Source: DATBGO01 sp050011895
GTDB lineage: Bacteria; Actinomycetota; Actinomycetes; Streptosporangiales; Streptosporangiaceae
NCBI GenBank assembly: GCA_050011895.1
Contig: JBEKIF010000007.1
Span: 1 to 64,000, forward strand
Length of the DNA stretch: 64,000 bases
Direction: 5' to 3'
A program made the translations under genes and the position numbers. The notes below the pieces were generated by a model. It saw only the letters and a list, made by a program, of their open reading frames with translations. It made no database searches and was not told where the DNA came from. Positions 55,621 through 64,000 of the stretch are shown here, one piece after another; position 1 is the first letter of the stretch, and the number at the start of each line of letters is the position of its first letter.

Positions 55621-56682
55621 ATGATCGAGGCACGTGACCTGACCAAGCGCTACGGCGACAAGACAGCTGTCGACCATCTGTCCTTTACCGTCGAGCCGGG
55701 CCGGGTGACCGGGTTCCTCGGGCCGAACGGCGCCGGCAAGTCGACCACCATGCGGCTGGTCCTTGGTCTCGACGCGCCGCAAGCCGGCACCGCGAGCATC
55801 AACGGCCGGCCCTACCGTGACCTGCACGATCCGCTGCGGACGGTCGGGGCGCTACTGGAGGCCAAGTCCATCCACTCGGGCCGCAGCGCCCGCAACCATC
55901 TGCTGTTCCTCGCCCAGAGTCAGGGCCTGCCGTCGGCCCGCGTCGACCAGGTCCTCGGCCTGGTCGGACTGCGCGACGTCGCCCGCAAGCGGGCCGGCGG
56001 CTTCTCCCTGGGCATGAGCCAGCGGCTGGGGATCGCCGCCGCGCTGCTGGGCGACCCGCAGGTGCTGCTCCTTGACGAGCCCGTCAACGGCCTCGACCCT
56101 GAAGGCGTCCTGTGGGTCAGGAACCTGATGAAGCAACTCGCCGCCGAAGGCAAGACCATCTTTGTCTCCAGCCACCTGATGAACGAGATGGCCGTTACCG
56201 CCGATCACCTCATCGTGATCGGCCGCGGCAAGCTGATCGCTGACTGCAGCACCCAGGAATTCATCGCGCGCAGCTCGGACCGGTCGGTCCTGGTCCGCAC
56301 CCCCGACCCGGCCCGGCTGACCGAGCTGATCACCGCCGCGGGCGGCACCGCCACCACCGACGGCCAGCCCGAACCGGGCCAGCCCGCCACCCCCGGCACG
56401 GCGGCGATCCCCGGCACGGCGGCGATCTCCGGCACGGCGGCCACCCCCGGCACGGCGGCCACCCCCGCTACCCCGGGCACCCCGGGCTCGACGGCGCTGG
56501 CCGTCACCGGCCTGGACGCCCCGCGGATCGGCGAGCTCGCCGCTTCCGCCGGCGTGGTCCTGCACGAGCTCACTCCGCGCGCCTCACTGGAAGAAGCGTT
56601 CCTCGAAATGACCTCAGGCAGCCTCGAATTCGGGATCCACGAGCCAAGCCAGGCCGTCGCGGCCGAGGGGAGCCCCCGATGA
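55621..56682 (+). CDS. ABC exporter ATP-binding protein with repeat insertion
   Basis: A 353 aa ATPase of the CcmA/DrrA-like group. ATG 55621 follows AAGGAAA. Walker A GPNGAGKS (34-41), signature FSLGMSQRLGIAAALLG (variant LSLGM type), Walker B LLLDEPVNGLDPEG and HLMNEMAVTADHLIVIGRG are intact. A Pro/Thr/Ala-rich repeat (GTAAIP, GTAATP; about residues 259-282) interrupts the C-terminal accessory domain. It overlaps the permease gene by 4 bp. Confidence 0.92.
   Translation: MIEARDLTKRYGDKTAVDHLSFTVEPGRVTGFLGPNGAGKSTTMRLVLGLDAPQAGTASINGRPYRDLHDPLRTVGALLEAKSIHSGRSARNHLLFLAQSQGLPSARVDQVLGLVGLRDVARKRAGGFSLGMSQRLGIAAALLGDPQVLLLDEPVNGLDPEGVLWVRNLMKQLAAEGKTIFVSSHLMNEMAVTADHLIVIGRGKLIADCSTQEFIARSSDRSVLVRTPDPARLTELITAAGGTATTDGQPEPGQPATPGTAAIPGTAAISGTAATPGTAATPATPGTPGSTALAVTGLDAPRIGELAASAGVVLHELTPRASLEEAFLEMTSGSLEFGIHEPSQAVAAEGSPR
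56395..56466 (+). repeat. 18-bp tandem repeat in ABC ATPase
   Basis: Four 18-bp units (GGCACGGCGGCGATCCCC and variants) encode hexapeptides GTAAIP, GTAAIS and GTAATP. Confidence 0.88.
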
Positions 56683-57527
56683 CATCCGCCACGGACGTCA
56701 CGCCCGCTTCCGCCTCGGCCGTGCCCCCGGCTGGCCACCGCGGCGGCTTCGGGCTCCTGCTCCTCAGTGAATGGACGAAGATCCGTTCGGTGCGCTCCAC
56801 GATCTGGACGCTGATCGTCTTCGTCGTCCTGACCGTCGGCTTCACCGCCCTGTTCACCGTGCTGACCGTGACCAACTGGAACGGCCCGCGGGCCGCGACG
56901 CGCAACGCGACAATAATCGCGGATCCGGTGAGCTTCATCCTCGGTGCCGGGACCGGGCTGGGGCAGCTCGCGATCGCCGTGCTAGGTGTGCTGCTGATCA
57001 CAACGGAGTATTCCACCGGCGTGATCCGGGCCTCCCTGCTGGCCGTGCCGAGGCGGCTACCGATGCTGGCCGCCAAGGCAGTGGTGTTCGCGGCGCTGAT
57101 CCTCGTCGTGGCGGAGATCGTCACCTTCAGCTCGTTCTTCGTGGGCTCGACGATCTTGCACAGCCGCGTGATCGTGTCACTCAGCCAGCCGGGCGTCGCG
57201 CGTGCGGTCGTCGGCACCGGCCTGTCCCTCACCGTGCTCGGGTTGTTCTCGCTGGCTATCGGCGCGCTGATCCGGCATACAGCGGGCGCCATCGCCACGG
57301 CCATCGGGGTGGTGTTCGTGCTGCCGATCCTGACCGGCCTGCTGCCCGGCAGCTGGGGCGCGCACGTCAACGCCTACCTGCCCGAGCAGGCCGGAGGGCT
57401 GATCACCCAGGCCCACCAGAAGTCCACTGACCTGCTGTCGCCCTGGCAGGGATTCGGGGTGTTCTGCCTCTGGACGCTGGTCCTGCTGGCGGCCGCCGGG
57501 TACCTGCTGAACCGGCGCGACGCCTGA
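56679..57527 (+). CDS. ABC exporter permease
   Basis: A 282 aa ABC-2 type permease with six helices. The start overlaps the ATPase stop as ATGA. LLLSEWTKIRSVRSTIWTL and LLITTEYSTGVIRASLLAVP are characteristic of actinobacterial ABC-2 permeases that pair with DrrA-like ATPases. Substrate unknown; export of a lipid, antibiotic or peptide is possible. Confidence 0.9.
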   Translation: MTSATDVTPASASAVPPAGHRGGFGLLLLSEWTKIRSVRSTIWTLIVFVVLTVGFTALFTVLTVTNWNGPRAATRNATIIADPVSFILGAGTGLGQLAIAVLGVLLITTEYSTGVIRASLLAVPRRLPMLAAKAVVFAALILVVAEIVTFSSFFVGSTILHSRVIVSLSQPGVARAVVGTGLSLTVLGLFSLAIGALIRHTAGAIATAIGVVFVLPILTGLLPGSWGAHVNAYLPEQAGGLITQAHQKSTDLLSPWQGFGVFCLWTLVLLAAAGYLLNRRDA

Positions 57528-57538
57528 CGATCTGGTGC

Positions 57539-58894
57539 TCAGGGCGACGGCGCGAGCCGGTCGCCGTCGATCAGCGCGGCGCGCGTGCTCAGCACCGCCT
57601 CGTACCTGCGCCGCACATCGGCACGGTCGGTCGCCTCAGGTACCGATTCCGCGCTCGACCGCTCGATCATCGCCGCCTGATCGAGCAGGACCGCGCGTTC
57701 GGCGTCGGTGGTCGTCCGCTCCATGATCTTGTCCAGCGCGTCCAGCTGCCTGATCAGCACGGCCGGCATGCCGCGCCCGGCCTGGCGGACCTTCTCGAAG
57801 GACCGCTGGACCAGCCGCTCGTAGCTGATCTCGGTGGTGATGACCCGCACCTCGCCGCTGGCGTCGCTGTAGATCCGGGTCGGCTGCCACCGGCCCGTCA
57901 CCTTGCAGAGGCTGTCACCGATCCAGTCGATGCAGGTCAAGGCGGTAAATGTGTCATTGACCGCCGAGGACAGGGCACGGATCCCGATCTCGACAAGCTG
58001 GTCGATGCCGAACGAGACGTCCTGGGCCAGCGTCCGGTAGGGCCCGATGACATGCGAGCTGGACAGTTCCCTGGACACCTTGGCGGCCGCGCTCGGCGGC
58101 CAGACGGTGGCATAGGGATAACCTTGCACCAGGAAGTGACCTGGCCGGTAGCGCAAATGCACGAGGGCCCCGACTTCCGAGGCGATCTGCACCAGCGTCC
58201 GGCGGTGGATGAACTGCAGGTACCCGCTGCGTGGCGCGTTCACCGCACCGCCTTCCCCCTCCATCTGGGAGATCACCTCGGCGGCCTGCCGGTCATCGGC
58301 ACCGGGCGCGGCGTCGCCTGCCTGGGCCCTGATGGCCGCGGCCAGGTCCGCCGCGATGCCGGCGATGACCTGGGGCAGCTGGATCTGGGTGGCGACGTGG
58401 TTCAGGAAGTAGATGAGCACCGCCAGGTCCGCCACCATCAGCACCAGCGTCACGGTGATGCTGATGTGCGGGACGAAGTTCCCGTGGCCGCCCTGGCCGA
58501 TCGATCCGAGGGTCAGCACCGCATAGACGAATGTCCCCACGAACGTCCCTAGCGTGACCTGCGTGCCACGGTCCCTGATGAAGTTGCGCAGCATGCGCGG
58601 GCCGAACTGGGTGGAGGTCAGCGTCAGCGCGACGATCACGATCGAGAAGACGACGCCGACGACGGTGATGATCGCGGCGGCGATCGCCGTCAGGATCTGC
58701 CTGGCCGCGTCGGGAGAGCCGCTGATGACCCACCCCGGCACGGCGAACTTGCCGTCATATGCGGCCAGGTCAAGCGCGTAGGTGACGGCGAAGAGCGCGG
58801 CGGCGGCCACGACCTCCATGGCCGGCACCAGCCACAGGTTGGTGAGCAGAACCTCGCGGCGCCACTCCGAGCCGCGCAGCAGCCTGTGGATCAT
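57539..58894 (-). CDS. DUF2254 membrane protein
   Basis: A 451 aa integral membrane protein. Four N-terminal helices (to about 170) include VVGVVFSIVIVALTLTSTQFGPRMLRNFIRDRG, spanning residues about 78-110. The soluble C-terminal half carries YLQFIHRRTLVQIASEVGALV and FGIDQLVEIGIRALSSAVNDTFTA. This is the DUF2254 family, whose function is unknown though it resembles channel-like proteins. It converges on the ABC permease with 11 bp between stops. Confidence 0.9.
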   Translation of the reverse strand: MIHRLLRGSEWRREVLLTNLWLVPAMEVVAAAALFAVTYALDLAAYDGKFAVPGWVISGSPDAARQILTAIAAAIITVVGVVFSIVIVALTLTSTQFGPRMLRNFIRDRGTQVTLGTFVGTFVYAVLTLGSIGQGGHGNFVPHISITVTLVLMVADLAVLIYFLNHVATQIQLPQVIAGIAADLAAAIRAQAGDAAPGADDRQAAEVISQMEGEGGAVNAPRSGYLQFIHRRTLVQIASEVGALVHLRYRPGHFLVQGYPYATVWPPSAAAKVSRELSSSHVIGPYRTLAQDVSFGIDQLVEIGIRALSSAVNDTFTALTCIDWIGDSLCKVTGRWQPTRIYSDASGEVRVITTEISYERLVQRSFEKVRQAGRGMPAVLIRQLDALDKIMERTTTDAERAVLLDQAAMIERSSAESVPEATDRADVRRRYEAVLSTRAALIDGDRLAPSP

Positions 58895-59043
58895 CGCGAC
58901 CGCTCCTGGCGGTCCTGTCTCATCGTGATGGCGAGCCTCCCCGGGAACGTACCCACAAATGCCGACCAGGCTTCCCGGCTCACCTCATGCCCTAGCGTAT
59001 CGCGTCGGGGCGCCGCGGACCCGGTGCGGACCCCGGCTGCGGC

Positions 59044-62000
59044 TCAGCCCACGCAGGCCGGGCCGAGCAGCTGCTTAAGGTCAGCGAGCAGCGACGGTGA
59101 CGGGCGTACCCGAAGCTTGTCATCCAGCCGCAGCACCGTGGTGCGGGCTCCGCTCACCAGCCTCAGGTGCACCTCGGTGGCGCCAGGATGGGTTCGCAGC
59201 ACCTCCTTGAGCCGGTCAACCACCGGCGGCACGCACCTGGCGGCCAGGACCGATACCACGAAAGGGCCCCCTTCCCCCGTGGGCAGCTCGGGGACGCTCA
59301 CCTCCATCGCGACCAGTTTCGGCATCTCCTCGCGCCGGTCCAGCCGCCCCTTCACCACGACGATCGCGTCCTCGATCACCAGGGTCAGGCACGCCTGATA
59401 GGTGGCCGGGAAGAACAGCACCTCGATCGCGCCCTCGAGGTCCTCCAGGGTGGCAGCCGCCCAGACGCTGCCTTGCTTGGTGACCTTCCGCTGCACCCCG
59501 GACAGGATCCCGCCGACGGTGACCAGCTGGCCGTCGCCGCGATCACCGCGGGAGGCTCGTTCAGCATGCTCTTCGGCAGCGCCAAGGAGCTGGGCAACCG
59601 AGCAGTCGGTGGCCGCCGCCAGCACGTGCTCCAGGCCAAGCAGCGGGTGATCAGAGACGTAGAGCCCGAGCATCTCGCGCTCGAACCCGAGCAGCGTCGG
59701 CTTGTCCCACTCGCTGTCGGGCACTGGCACGTCGAAGGTCTCGGCGGCCCCGGTGTCCTCGCCGAACAGCGAGTCCTGGCCGATGGCCTCGTTGCGCTTG
59801 ACGTCGATCACCGTGTCGATGGCCTGCTCGTGGATCAGGATCAGGCCCTTCCGCGGGCTGTCGAAGGAGTCAAACGCGCCCGCTTTGATGAGCGACTCGA
59901 CAACCCGCTTGTTACACACGTTAACCGGCACTTTGCGCAAGAAGTCGGAGAAACCGCGGAACGCGCCCTTTGACTTGCGCGCCGCGATGATGGACTCAAC
60001 CACCGCGGTGCCCACATTGCGGACGGCGGCCATGCCGAACCTGATGTCCGCGCCGACGGGCGTGAACATCGCGGTGGACGCGTTCACGTCCGGCGGCAGC
60101 ACCTTGATACCCATCCGGCGGCACTCGTTGAGGTAGAGCGCCGACTTGTCCTTGTCGCCCGCCACCGAGGTGAGCAGGCCCGCCATGTACTCGGCCGGGA
60201 AGTTCGCCTTCAGGTAGGCCGTCCAGTAGGAGATCAGCCCGTACCCGGCGGCGTGCGCCTTGTTGAACGCGTAGCCGGAGAACGGGACCATCACGTCCCA
60301 GATGGTCTTGATCGCTGCGTCGGAGTAGCCGTTGGCCTTCATGCCGGCCGCGAACGGCTCGTACTCCTTGTCCAGGATCTCCTTCTTCTTCTTGCCCATG
60401 GCCCGGCGCAGCAGGTCGGCCTTGCCGGGGGAATACCCGGCCAGCTTCTGCGCGGCGAACATCACGTCCTCCTGGTAGACCAGCAGGCCGTAGCTGTCGC
60501 CCAGGATGTCCTCCAGCGGCTCGGCGAGCTCGGAGTGGATTGGGGTGACCGGGGCGCGGCCGATCTTGCGGTCGGCGTACACCGGGGCGCTGGCCATCGG
60601 GCCAGGCCGGTACAGCGCGATGACCGCACAGATGTCGCCGAACTTTTCCGCCTGCATCGAGCGCAACAGCGCCCGCATCGGGCTGCCGTCGAGCTGGAAC
60701 ACGCCGAGCGTGTCGCCGCGGGCCAGCAGCTCGTAGGTGGGCTTGTCGTCCAGGCCCAGGGTGTCCAGGTCGATCTCGACGCCGCGGTTTTCCCTGATGC
60801 CGCGGATCGCGTCGTCGATCACGGTCAGGTTGCGCAGCCCGAGGAAGTCCATCTTGAGCAGGCCGATGTCCTCGCACGAGGGGTAGTCGAACTGCGTGAT
60901 CACCGCGCCGTCGGCCTCGCGCTTCCACACCGGGATGTGGTCGAGCAGCGGCTCGCTGCTCATGATCACCCCGGCCGCGTGCACGCCGGCCTGGCGGATC
61001 AGCCCCTCTAGGCCGCGCGCGGTGTCGATGACCTGCTTGACCTCGGCCTCGGCCTCGTACAGCGCGCGGATCTCGCCCGCCTCGCCGTACCGCGGGTGAT
61101 CCGTATCGAACACCCCGGACAGCGGCATGTCCTTGCCGAGGATGGGCGGCGGGAAGGCCTTGGTGATCCGGTCGCCGAGCGCGTAGGGAAAGCCGAGCAC
61201 CCGGGAGGCGTCCTTGACCGCCGCCTTGGCCTTGATCGTGCCGTAGGTGATGATCTGGGCGACCCGGTCGTCACCGTACTTCTCGGTGGTATACCGGATG
61301 ACGTCGCCGCGCCGGCGCTCGTCGAAGTCGACATCAACGTCGGGCATGGACACGCGCTCGGGGTTGAGGAACCGCTCGAAGACCAGGCCGTGCGCGATCG
61401 GGTCCAGGTCGGTGATGCCCATCGCGTAGGACACGATCGAGCCGCCCGCCGAGCCGCGGCACGGCCCGACCCGGATCCCGTTGTTCTTCGCCCACATGAT
61501 GAAGTCGGCGACGACCAGGAAGTACGAGCAGAAGCCCATCGACTCGATGACGCCGATCTCGTACTCGGCCTGGGCGCGGCGCTCCTCGTCGTATCCGCCC
61601 GGGTAGCGGCGGTCCATGCCCCGCCAGACTTCCTTGCGGAACCAGGTCGCCTCGGTCTCGCCCTCGGGCAGCGGGAACTTGGGCATCAGGTTGGACTTGG
61701 TGAATTCCACGCTGGCGCGCTCGGCGATCAGCAGGGTGGAGTCGCAGCCCGCCTGCCAGACCTCGTCGGCGGCGACCGCGCGCATCTCCCGCGCGCTCTT
61801 GACGTAGTAGCCGGTGCCCTCGAACCGGAACCGGTTCGGGTCGGCCAGGTTCGTGCCGGTCTGCACGCACAGCAGTGCCTCGTGCGCGGTGGCGTCGTCC
61901 GGACGGGCGTAATGCGAGTCGTTGGTCACCACGAACGGCAGCGACAGTTCGGCGGCCAGCCGCAGCAGGTCATCCCGCGTCCGCCGTTCGATCGCCAGGC

Positions 62001-62613
62001 CGTGATCCATGATCTCGACGAAGAAGTTGCCCGGGCCGAAGATGTCGCGGTAGGCGGCGGCCGCCTCGACGGCCTCGCGGTACTGGCCGAGCCTGAGCCT
62101 GGTCTGCACCTCGCCGCCCGGGCAGCCGGTGGTCGCGATGATGCCCGTGCCGTAGGCGGCGAGCAGCTCACGGTCCATCCGCGGCTTGCGGAAGTACCCC
62201 TCCAGGGAGGCCAGCGAGGAGAGCCGGAACAGGTTGTGCATGCCCTCGGTGGTCTCGGCGAGCAGGGTCATGTGGGTGTAAGCACCGGCGCCTGAGACGT
62301 CGTCGTCCTTCTGCGCCGGGGTGCCCCAGCGCACCGGCTGCTTGTGCGCGCGGTGCTCGGGCGCGACATACGCCTCGGTCCCGATGATCGGCTTCACCCC
62401 GGCGGCCCTCGCCTTGGTCCAGAAGTCGTAGGCGCCGTAGACGTTGCCGTGGTCGGTGATCGCGATGGCCGGCATCTCGGCGGCCTGGCACGCGGCGAAG
62501 ACGTCCGTCAGCCGGGCCGCGCCGTCCAGCATCGAGTACTCGGTGTGGACGTGCAGGTGCACAAACGATCTGTCACCGCCAGATACCGGGGTTCCCGCCG
62601 GGGCTGCCGCCAT
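59044..62613 (-). CDS. dnaE: DNA polymerase III alpha subunit
   Basis: A 1189 aa replicative polymerase. The PHP domain starts FVHLHVHTEYSMLDGAARL; catalytic Asp residues lie in MPDVDVDFDERRR; FFKAIVAL-like palm and fingers include GYSPGKADLLRRAMGKKK and GYAFNKAHAAGYGLISYWTAYLK. Tandem HhH and OB-fold domains follow. ATG 62613 follows AAGGAGG. Length is that of DnaE1 of actinobacteria. Confidence 0.97.
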   Translation of the reverse strand: MAAAPAGTPVSGGDRSFVHLHVHTEYSMLDGAARLTDVFAACQAAEMPAIAITDHGNVYGAYDFWTKARAAGVKPIIGTEAYVAPEHRAHKQPVRWGTPAQKDDDVSGAGAYTHMTLLAETTEGMHNLFRLSSLASLEGYFRKPRMDRELLAAYGTGIIATTGCPGGEVQTRLRLGQYREAVEAAAAYRDIFGPGNFFVEIMDHGLAIERRTRDDLLRLAAELSLPFVVTNDSHYARPDDATAHEALLCVQTGTNLADPNRFRFEGTGYYVKSAREMRAVAADEVWQAGCDSTLLIAERASVEFTKSNLMPKFPLPEGETEATWFRKEVWRGMDRRYPGGYDEERRAQAEYEIGVIESMGFCSYFLVVADFIMWAKNNGIRVGPCRGSAGGSIVSYAMGITDLDPIAHGLVFERFLNPERVSMPDVDVDFDERRRGDVIRYTTEKYGDDRVAQIITYGTIKAKAAVKDASRVLGFPYALGDRITKAFPPPILGKDMPLSGVFDTDHPRYGEAGEIRALYEAEAEVKQVIDTARGLEGLIRQAGVHAAGVIMSSEPLLDHIPVWKREADGAVITQFDYPSCEDIGLLKMDFLGLRNLTVIDDAIRGIRENRGVEIDLDTLGLDDKPTYELLARGDTLGVFQLDGSPMRALLRSMQAEKFGDICAVIALYRPGPMASAPVYADRKIGRAPVTPIHSELAEPLEDILGDSYGLLVYQEDVMFAAQKLAGYSPGKADLLRRAMGKKKKEILDKEYEPFAAGMKANGYSDAAIKTIWDVMVPFSGYAFNKAHAAGYGLISYWTAYLKANFPAEYMAGLLTSVAGDKDKSALYLNECRRMGIKVLPPDVNASTAMFTPVGADIRFGMAAVRNVGTAVVESIIAARKSKGAFRGFSDFLRKVPVNVCNKRVVESLIKAGAFDSFDSPRKGLILIHEQAIDTVIDVKRNEAIGQDSLFGEDTGAAETFDVPVPDSEWDKPTLLGFEREMLGLYVSDHPLLGLEHVLAAATDCSVAQLLGAAEEHAERASRGDRGDGQLVTVGGILSGVQRKVTKQGSVWAAATLEDLEGAIEVLFFPATYQACLTLVIEDAIVVVKGRLDRREEMPKLVAMEVSVPELPTGEGGPFVVSVLAARCVPPVVDRLKEVLRTHPGATEVHLRLVSGARTTVLRLDDKLRVRPSPSLLADLKQLLGPACVG

Positions 62614-62962
62614 GAAGTACCGCCTCCTTCAGGCATGCGACCGCGCGCCCGCCTGTGCTGATGACCTGAGCGCTGGCCTGCGCTTATGGCCTGCGGCACC
62701 CGGACGGGCGCATCACTGAACTGGTCCCCGGGGGAAGGTGGCCGGCACCGCCTCCGGCTGGGCCGCTGGGGGACTGGCCCTGCCGGGAACCGTGCCGACC
62801 CGGTGTCTGTCGACCTTATCGCCCTGGCGCGCGGCGCGGGAACGCTGACACTCCGGCGATCGGGCGGGTGCCTGCCTCCGGCCGGGTTCTGCCAGCAGTA
62901 CCGGGAGGAGCCAGGCTACTATGCCCGCCATCGGCCGTCCGGTTCCACGGTAGCGGCGGCGG
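62614..62962. other. Intergenic region between dnaE and rluD
   Basis: 349 bp of GC-rich sequence without supported gene or repeat. It contains the dnaE ribosome site at 62624-62630 and presumably its promoter, but no clear -35/-10 pair was seen. Confidence 0.5.
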
Positions 62963-63895
62963 TCAGTCCTCGGCGGCCAGCACCGCGAGGGCGTTCGCGA
63001 GGTCAGCCGGGTACGGGCTGGCGAATTCGACCATCGCGGCGTCGCCGGGATGCGCGAAGCCCAGCCGCGCAGCGTGCAGCCACTGCCTGGTCAGGCCAAG
63101 CCGGGCGGCGAGCACCGGGTCGGCTCCGTACAGCCGGTCGGCCACGCACGGATGCCTGACCGCCGCCATGTGCACCCGGATCTGATGGGTGCGCCCGGTC
63201 TCCAGGATGATCTCGGTCAGGCTCGCGGCCCGGTACGCTTCTAGCGTGTCGTAGTGCGTGACGGCGGACCGGCCGCCGGTGACGACGGCGAACCTGCCGT
63301 CGCCGGACGGATGCCGTGCGATCGGGGCGTCAATGGTGCCGCGCAGCGGATCCGGGTGCCCCTGGACGAGGGCGTGATAGGTCTTGTCCACCTCGCGCTC
63401 GCGGAACGCCCGTTTCAGCGCGCTGTAGGCGTACTCGCTCTTGGCCACGACCATCAGGCCGGAGGTGCCCGCGTCCAGCCGGTGCACGATGCCCTGGCGC
63501 TCCGCCGCGCCGCTCGTGGCGAGCGAGTAGCCGGCCGCGAGCAGGCCCTGCTGGACGGTGGGGCCGGTCCAGCCGGGCGTGGGGTGCGCCGCGACACCAG
63601 GCGGCTTGTCCACCACGATGATGTCGGCATCCTCGTAGACCACGGCGAGGCCGGGCACAGGTTCGGGATCCGGCTGCAGCGCCTGGGCAGGCGGCAGGGT
63701 GACGTCCAGCCACTCGCCCGCTGGCACCCGGTCCGACTTCGCGGCAGCCCGGCCGCCGACGAGCACCGACCCGGCGCTGATCAGTTCGGCGGCGGCCGTC
63801 CGCGACAGCCCGAACATCCGGGCGAGCGCCGCATCGAGGCGCTCCCCGTCCAGGCCCTCAGGTACCGGGACCCGGCGCTGGCCGTCCGGCGTCAT
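62963..63895 (-). CDS. rluD: RluD-family 23S rRNA pseudouridine synthase
   Basis: A 310 aa protein. The S4 domain (RLDAALARMFGLSRTAAAELISAG) precedes the synthase domain with catalytic Asp in GIVHRLDAGTSGLMVVAKSE and ETGRTHQIRVHMAAVRHP. Its ATG overlaps the lspA stop as ATGA, the conserved lspA-rluD pair. The substrate uridines are probably in helix 69 by family analogy. Confidence 0.96.
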   Translation of the reverse strand: MTPDGQRRVPVPEGLDGERLDAALARMFGLSRTAAAELISAGSVLVGGRAAAKSDRVPAGEWLDVTLPPAQALQPDPEPVPGLAVVYEDADIIVVDKPPGVAAHPTPGWTGPTVQQGLLAAGYSLATSGAAERQGIVHRLDAGTSGLMVVAKSEYAYSALKRAFREREVDKTYHALVQGHPDPLRGTIDAPIARHPSGDGRFAVVTGGRSAVTHYDTLEAYRAASLTEIILETGRTHQIRVHMAAVRHPCVADRLYGADPVLAARLGLTRQWLHAARLGFAHPGDAAMVEFASPYPADLANALAVLAAED

Positions 63896-64000
63896 GTGCC
63901 GCCGCCGCCCGCCTTCGTCCCGTCGATCCCGAGCCCGCGGAACGCGAGCAGGACCGCGAGCACGCCGCCGCAGACGATCGACGAGTCGGCGATGTTGAAC
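63892..64000 (-). CDS. lspA: Lipoprotein signal peptidase, C-terminal fragment
   Basis: Only the last 36 residues are in the window; the gene continues past the edge. FNIADSSIVCGGVLAVLLAF contains the conserved catalytic Asp region (FNxADxxI) of signal peptidase II and the last helix. The stop overlaps rluD as ATGA. Confidence 0.92.
   Translation of the reverse strand, partial: FNIADSSIVCGGVLAVLLAFRGLGIDGTKAGGGGT

Noticed and set aside
61096..62295. Plus-strand open frame of 399 codons opposite dnaE
   Set aside because: Antisense shadow with no family features.

Overview
The window is high-GC actinomycete DNA. The evidence is the dense GC-rich coding, frequent GTG starts, the actinobacteria-restricted families DUF397/BldB-like, DUF5753/WhiJ-like, DUF574 methyltransferase, DUF2567 and the TIGR02234 Trp membrane protein, and a housekeeping gene order like that of Streptomyces and Streptosporangiales. 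No rRNA, CRISPR array, insertion sequence or prophage was recognised. The genus cannot be fixed from the sequence alone.

Region 1 (1-12.2 kb, accessory). It opens with a T-box riboswitch that reads the Asp codon GAC and controls a divergent archaeal-type aspartyl-tRNA synthetase. Next come three WhiJ-like (XRE + DUF5753) and BldB-like (DUF397) modules, with a DUF574 methyltransferase, several single oxidoreductases and a secreted trypsin-like protease among them. The region closes with an AbaA/RsbW-like ATP-binding protein. This gene combination is typical of the developmental signalling cassettes that are duplicated across streptomycete-like genomes.

Region 2 (12.2-24.2 kb, minus strand, core). 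The order is der-cmk-tyrA-aroH-rluB-scpB-scpA-parA, then xerD-ald-NUDIX-pyrG. It covers ribosome assembly, nucleotide supply, the tyrosine branch, chromosome segregation and dimer resolution.

Region 3 (24.3-34.8 kb). A DMT-like membrane protein and a repeat-bearing lipoprotein are followed by uvrB, coaE, rpsA (clear promoter and terminator) and polA. A divergent PaaI-like thioesterase follows polA.

Region 4 (35-47.3 kb). It holds a PdtaR-like ANTAR response regulator with a C-terminal pentapeptide-repeat tail, an odd tRNA with a CAA anticodon but a short variable loop, an Lgt homologue that has lost most catalytic residues, gltD/gltB, and trpA-trpB-trpC with the Trp-associated membrane protein. 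trpE is not at its usual place. Instead a metallophosphoesterase and a complete PotABCD/PhnSTUV-type ABC importer sit upstream of the trp membrane gene.

Region 5 (53-64 kb). It contains polyphosphate glucokinase, a DUF2567 membrane protein, an ABC exporter pair, a DUF2254 membrane protein, dnaE, rluD and the C-terminal end of lspA, which runs off the window.

A recurring feature is short tandem repeats. They are in-frame (15, 18 or 24 bp) inside aspS, rluB, a lipoprotein, pdtaR, gltB and an ABC ATPase, and 13, 15 or 32 bp between genes. The strongest novelty candidates are the Asp-specific T-box, the atypical tRNA, the degenerate Lgt and the PdtaR repeat tail.
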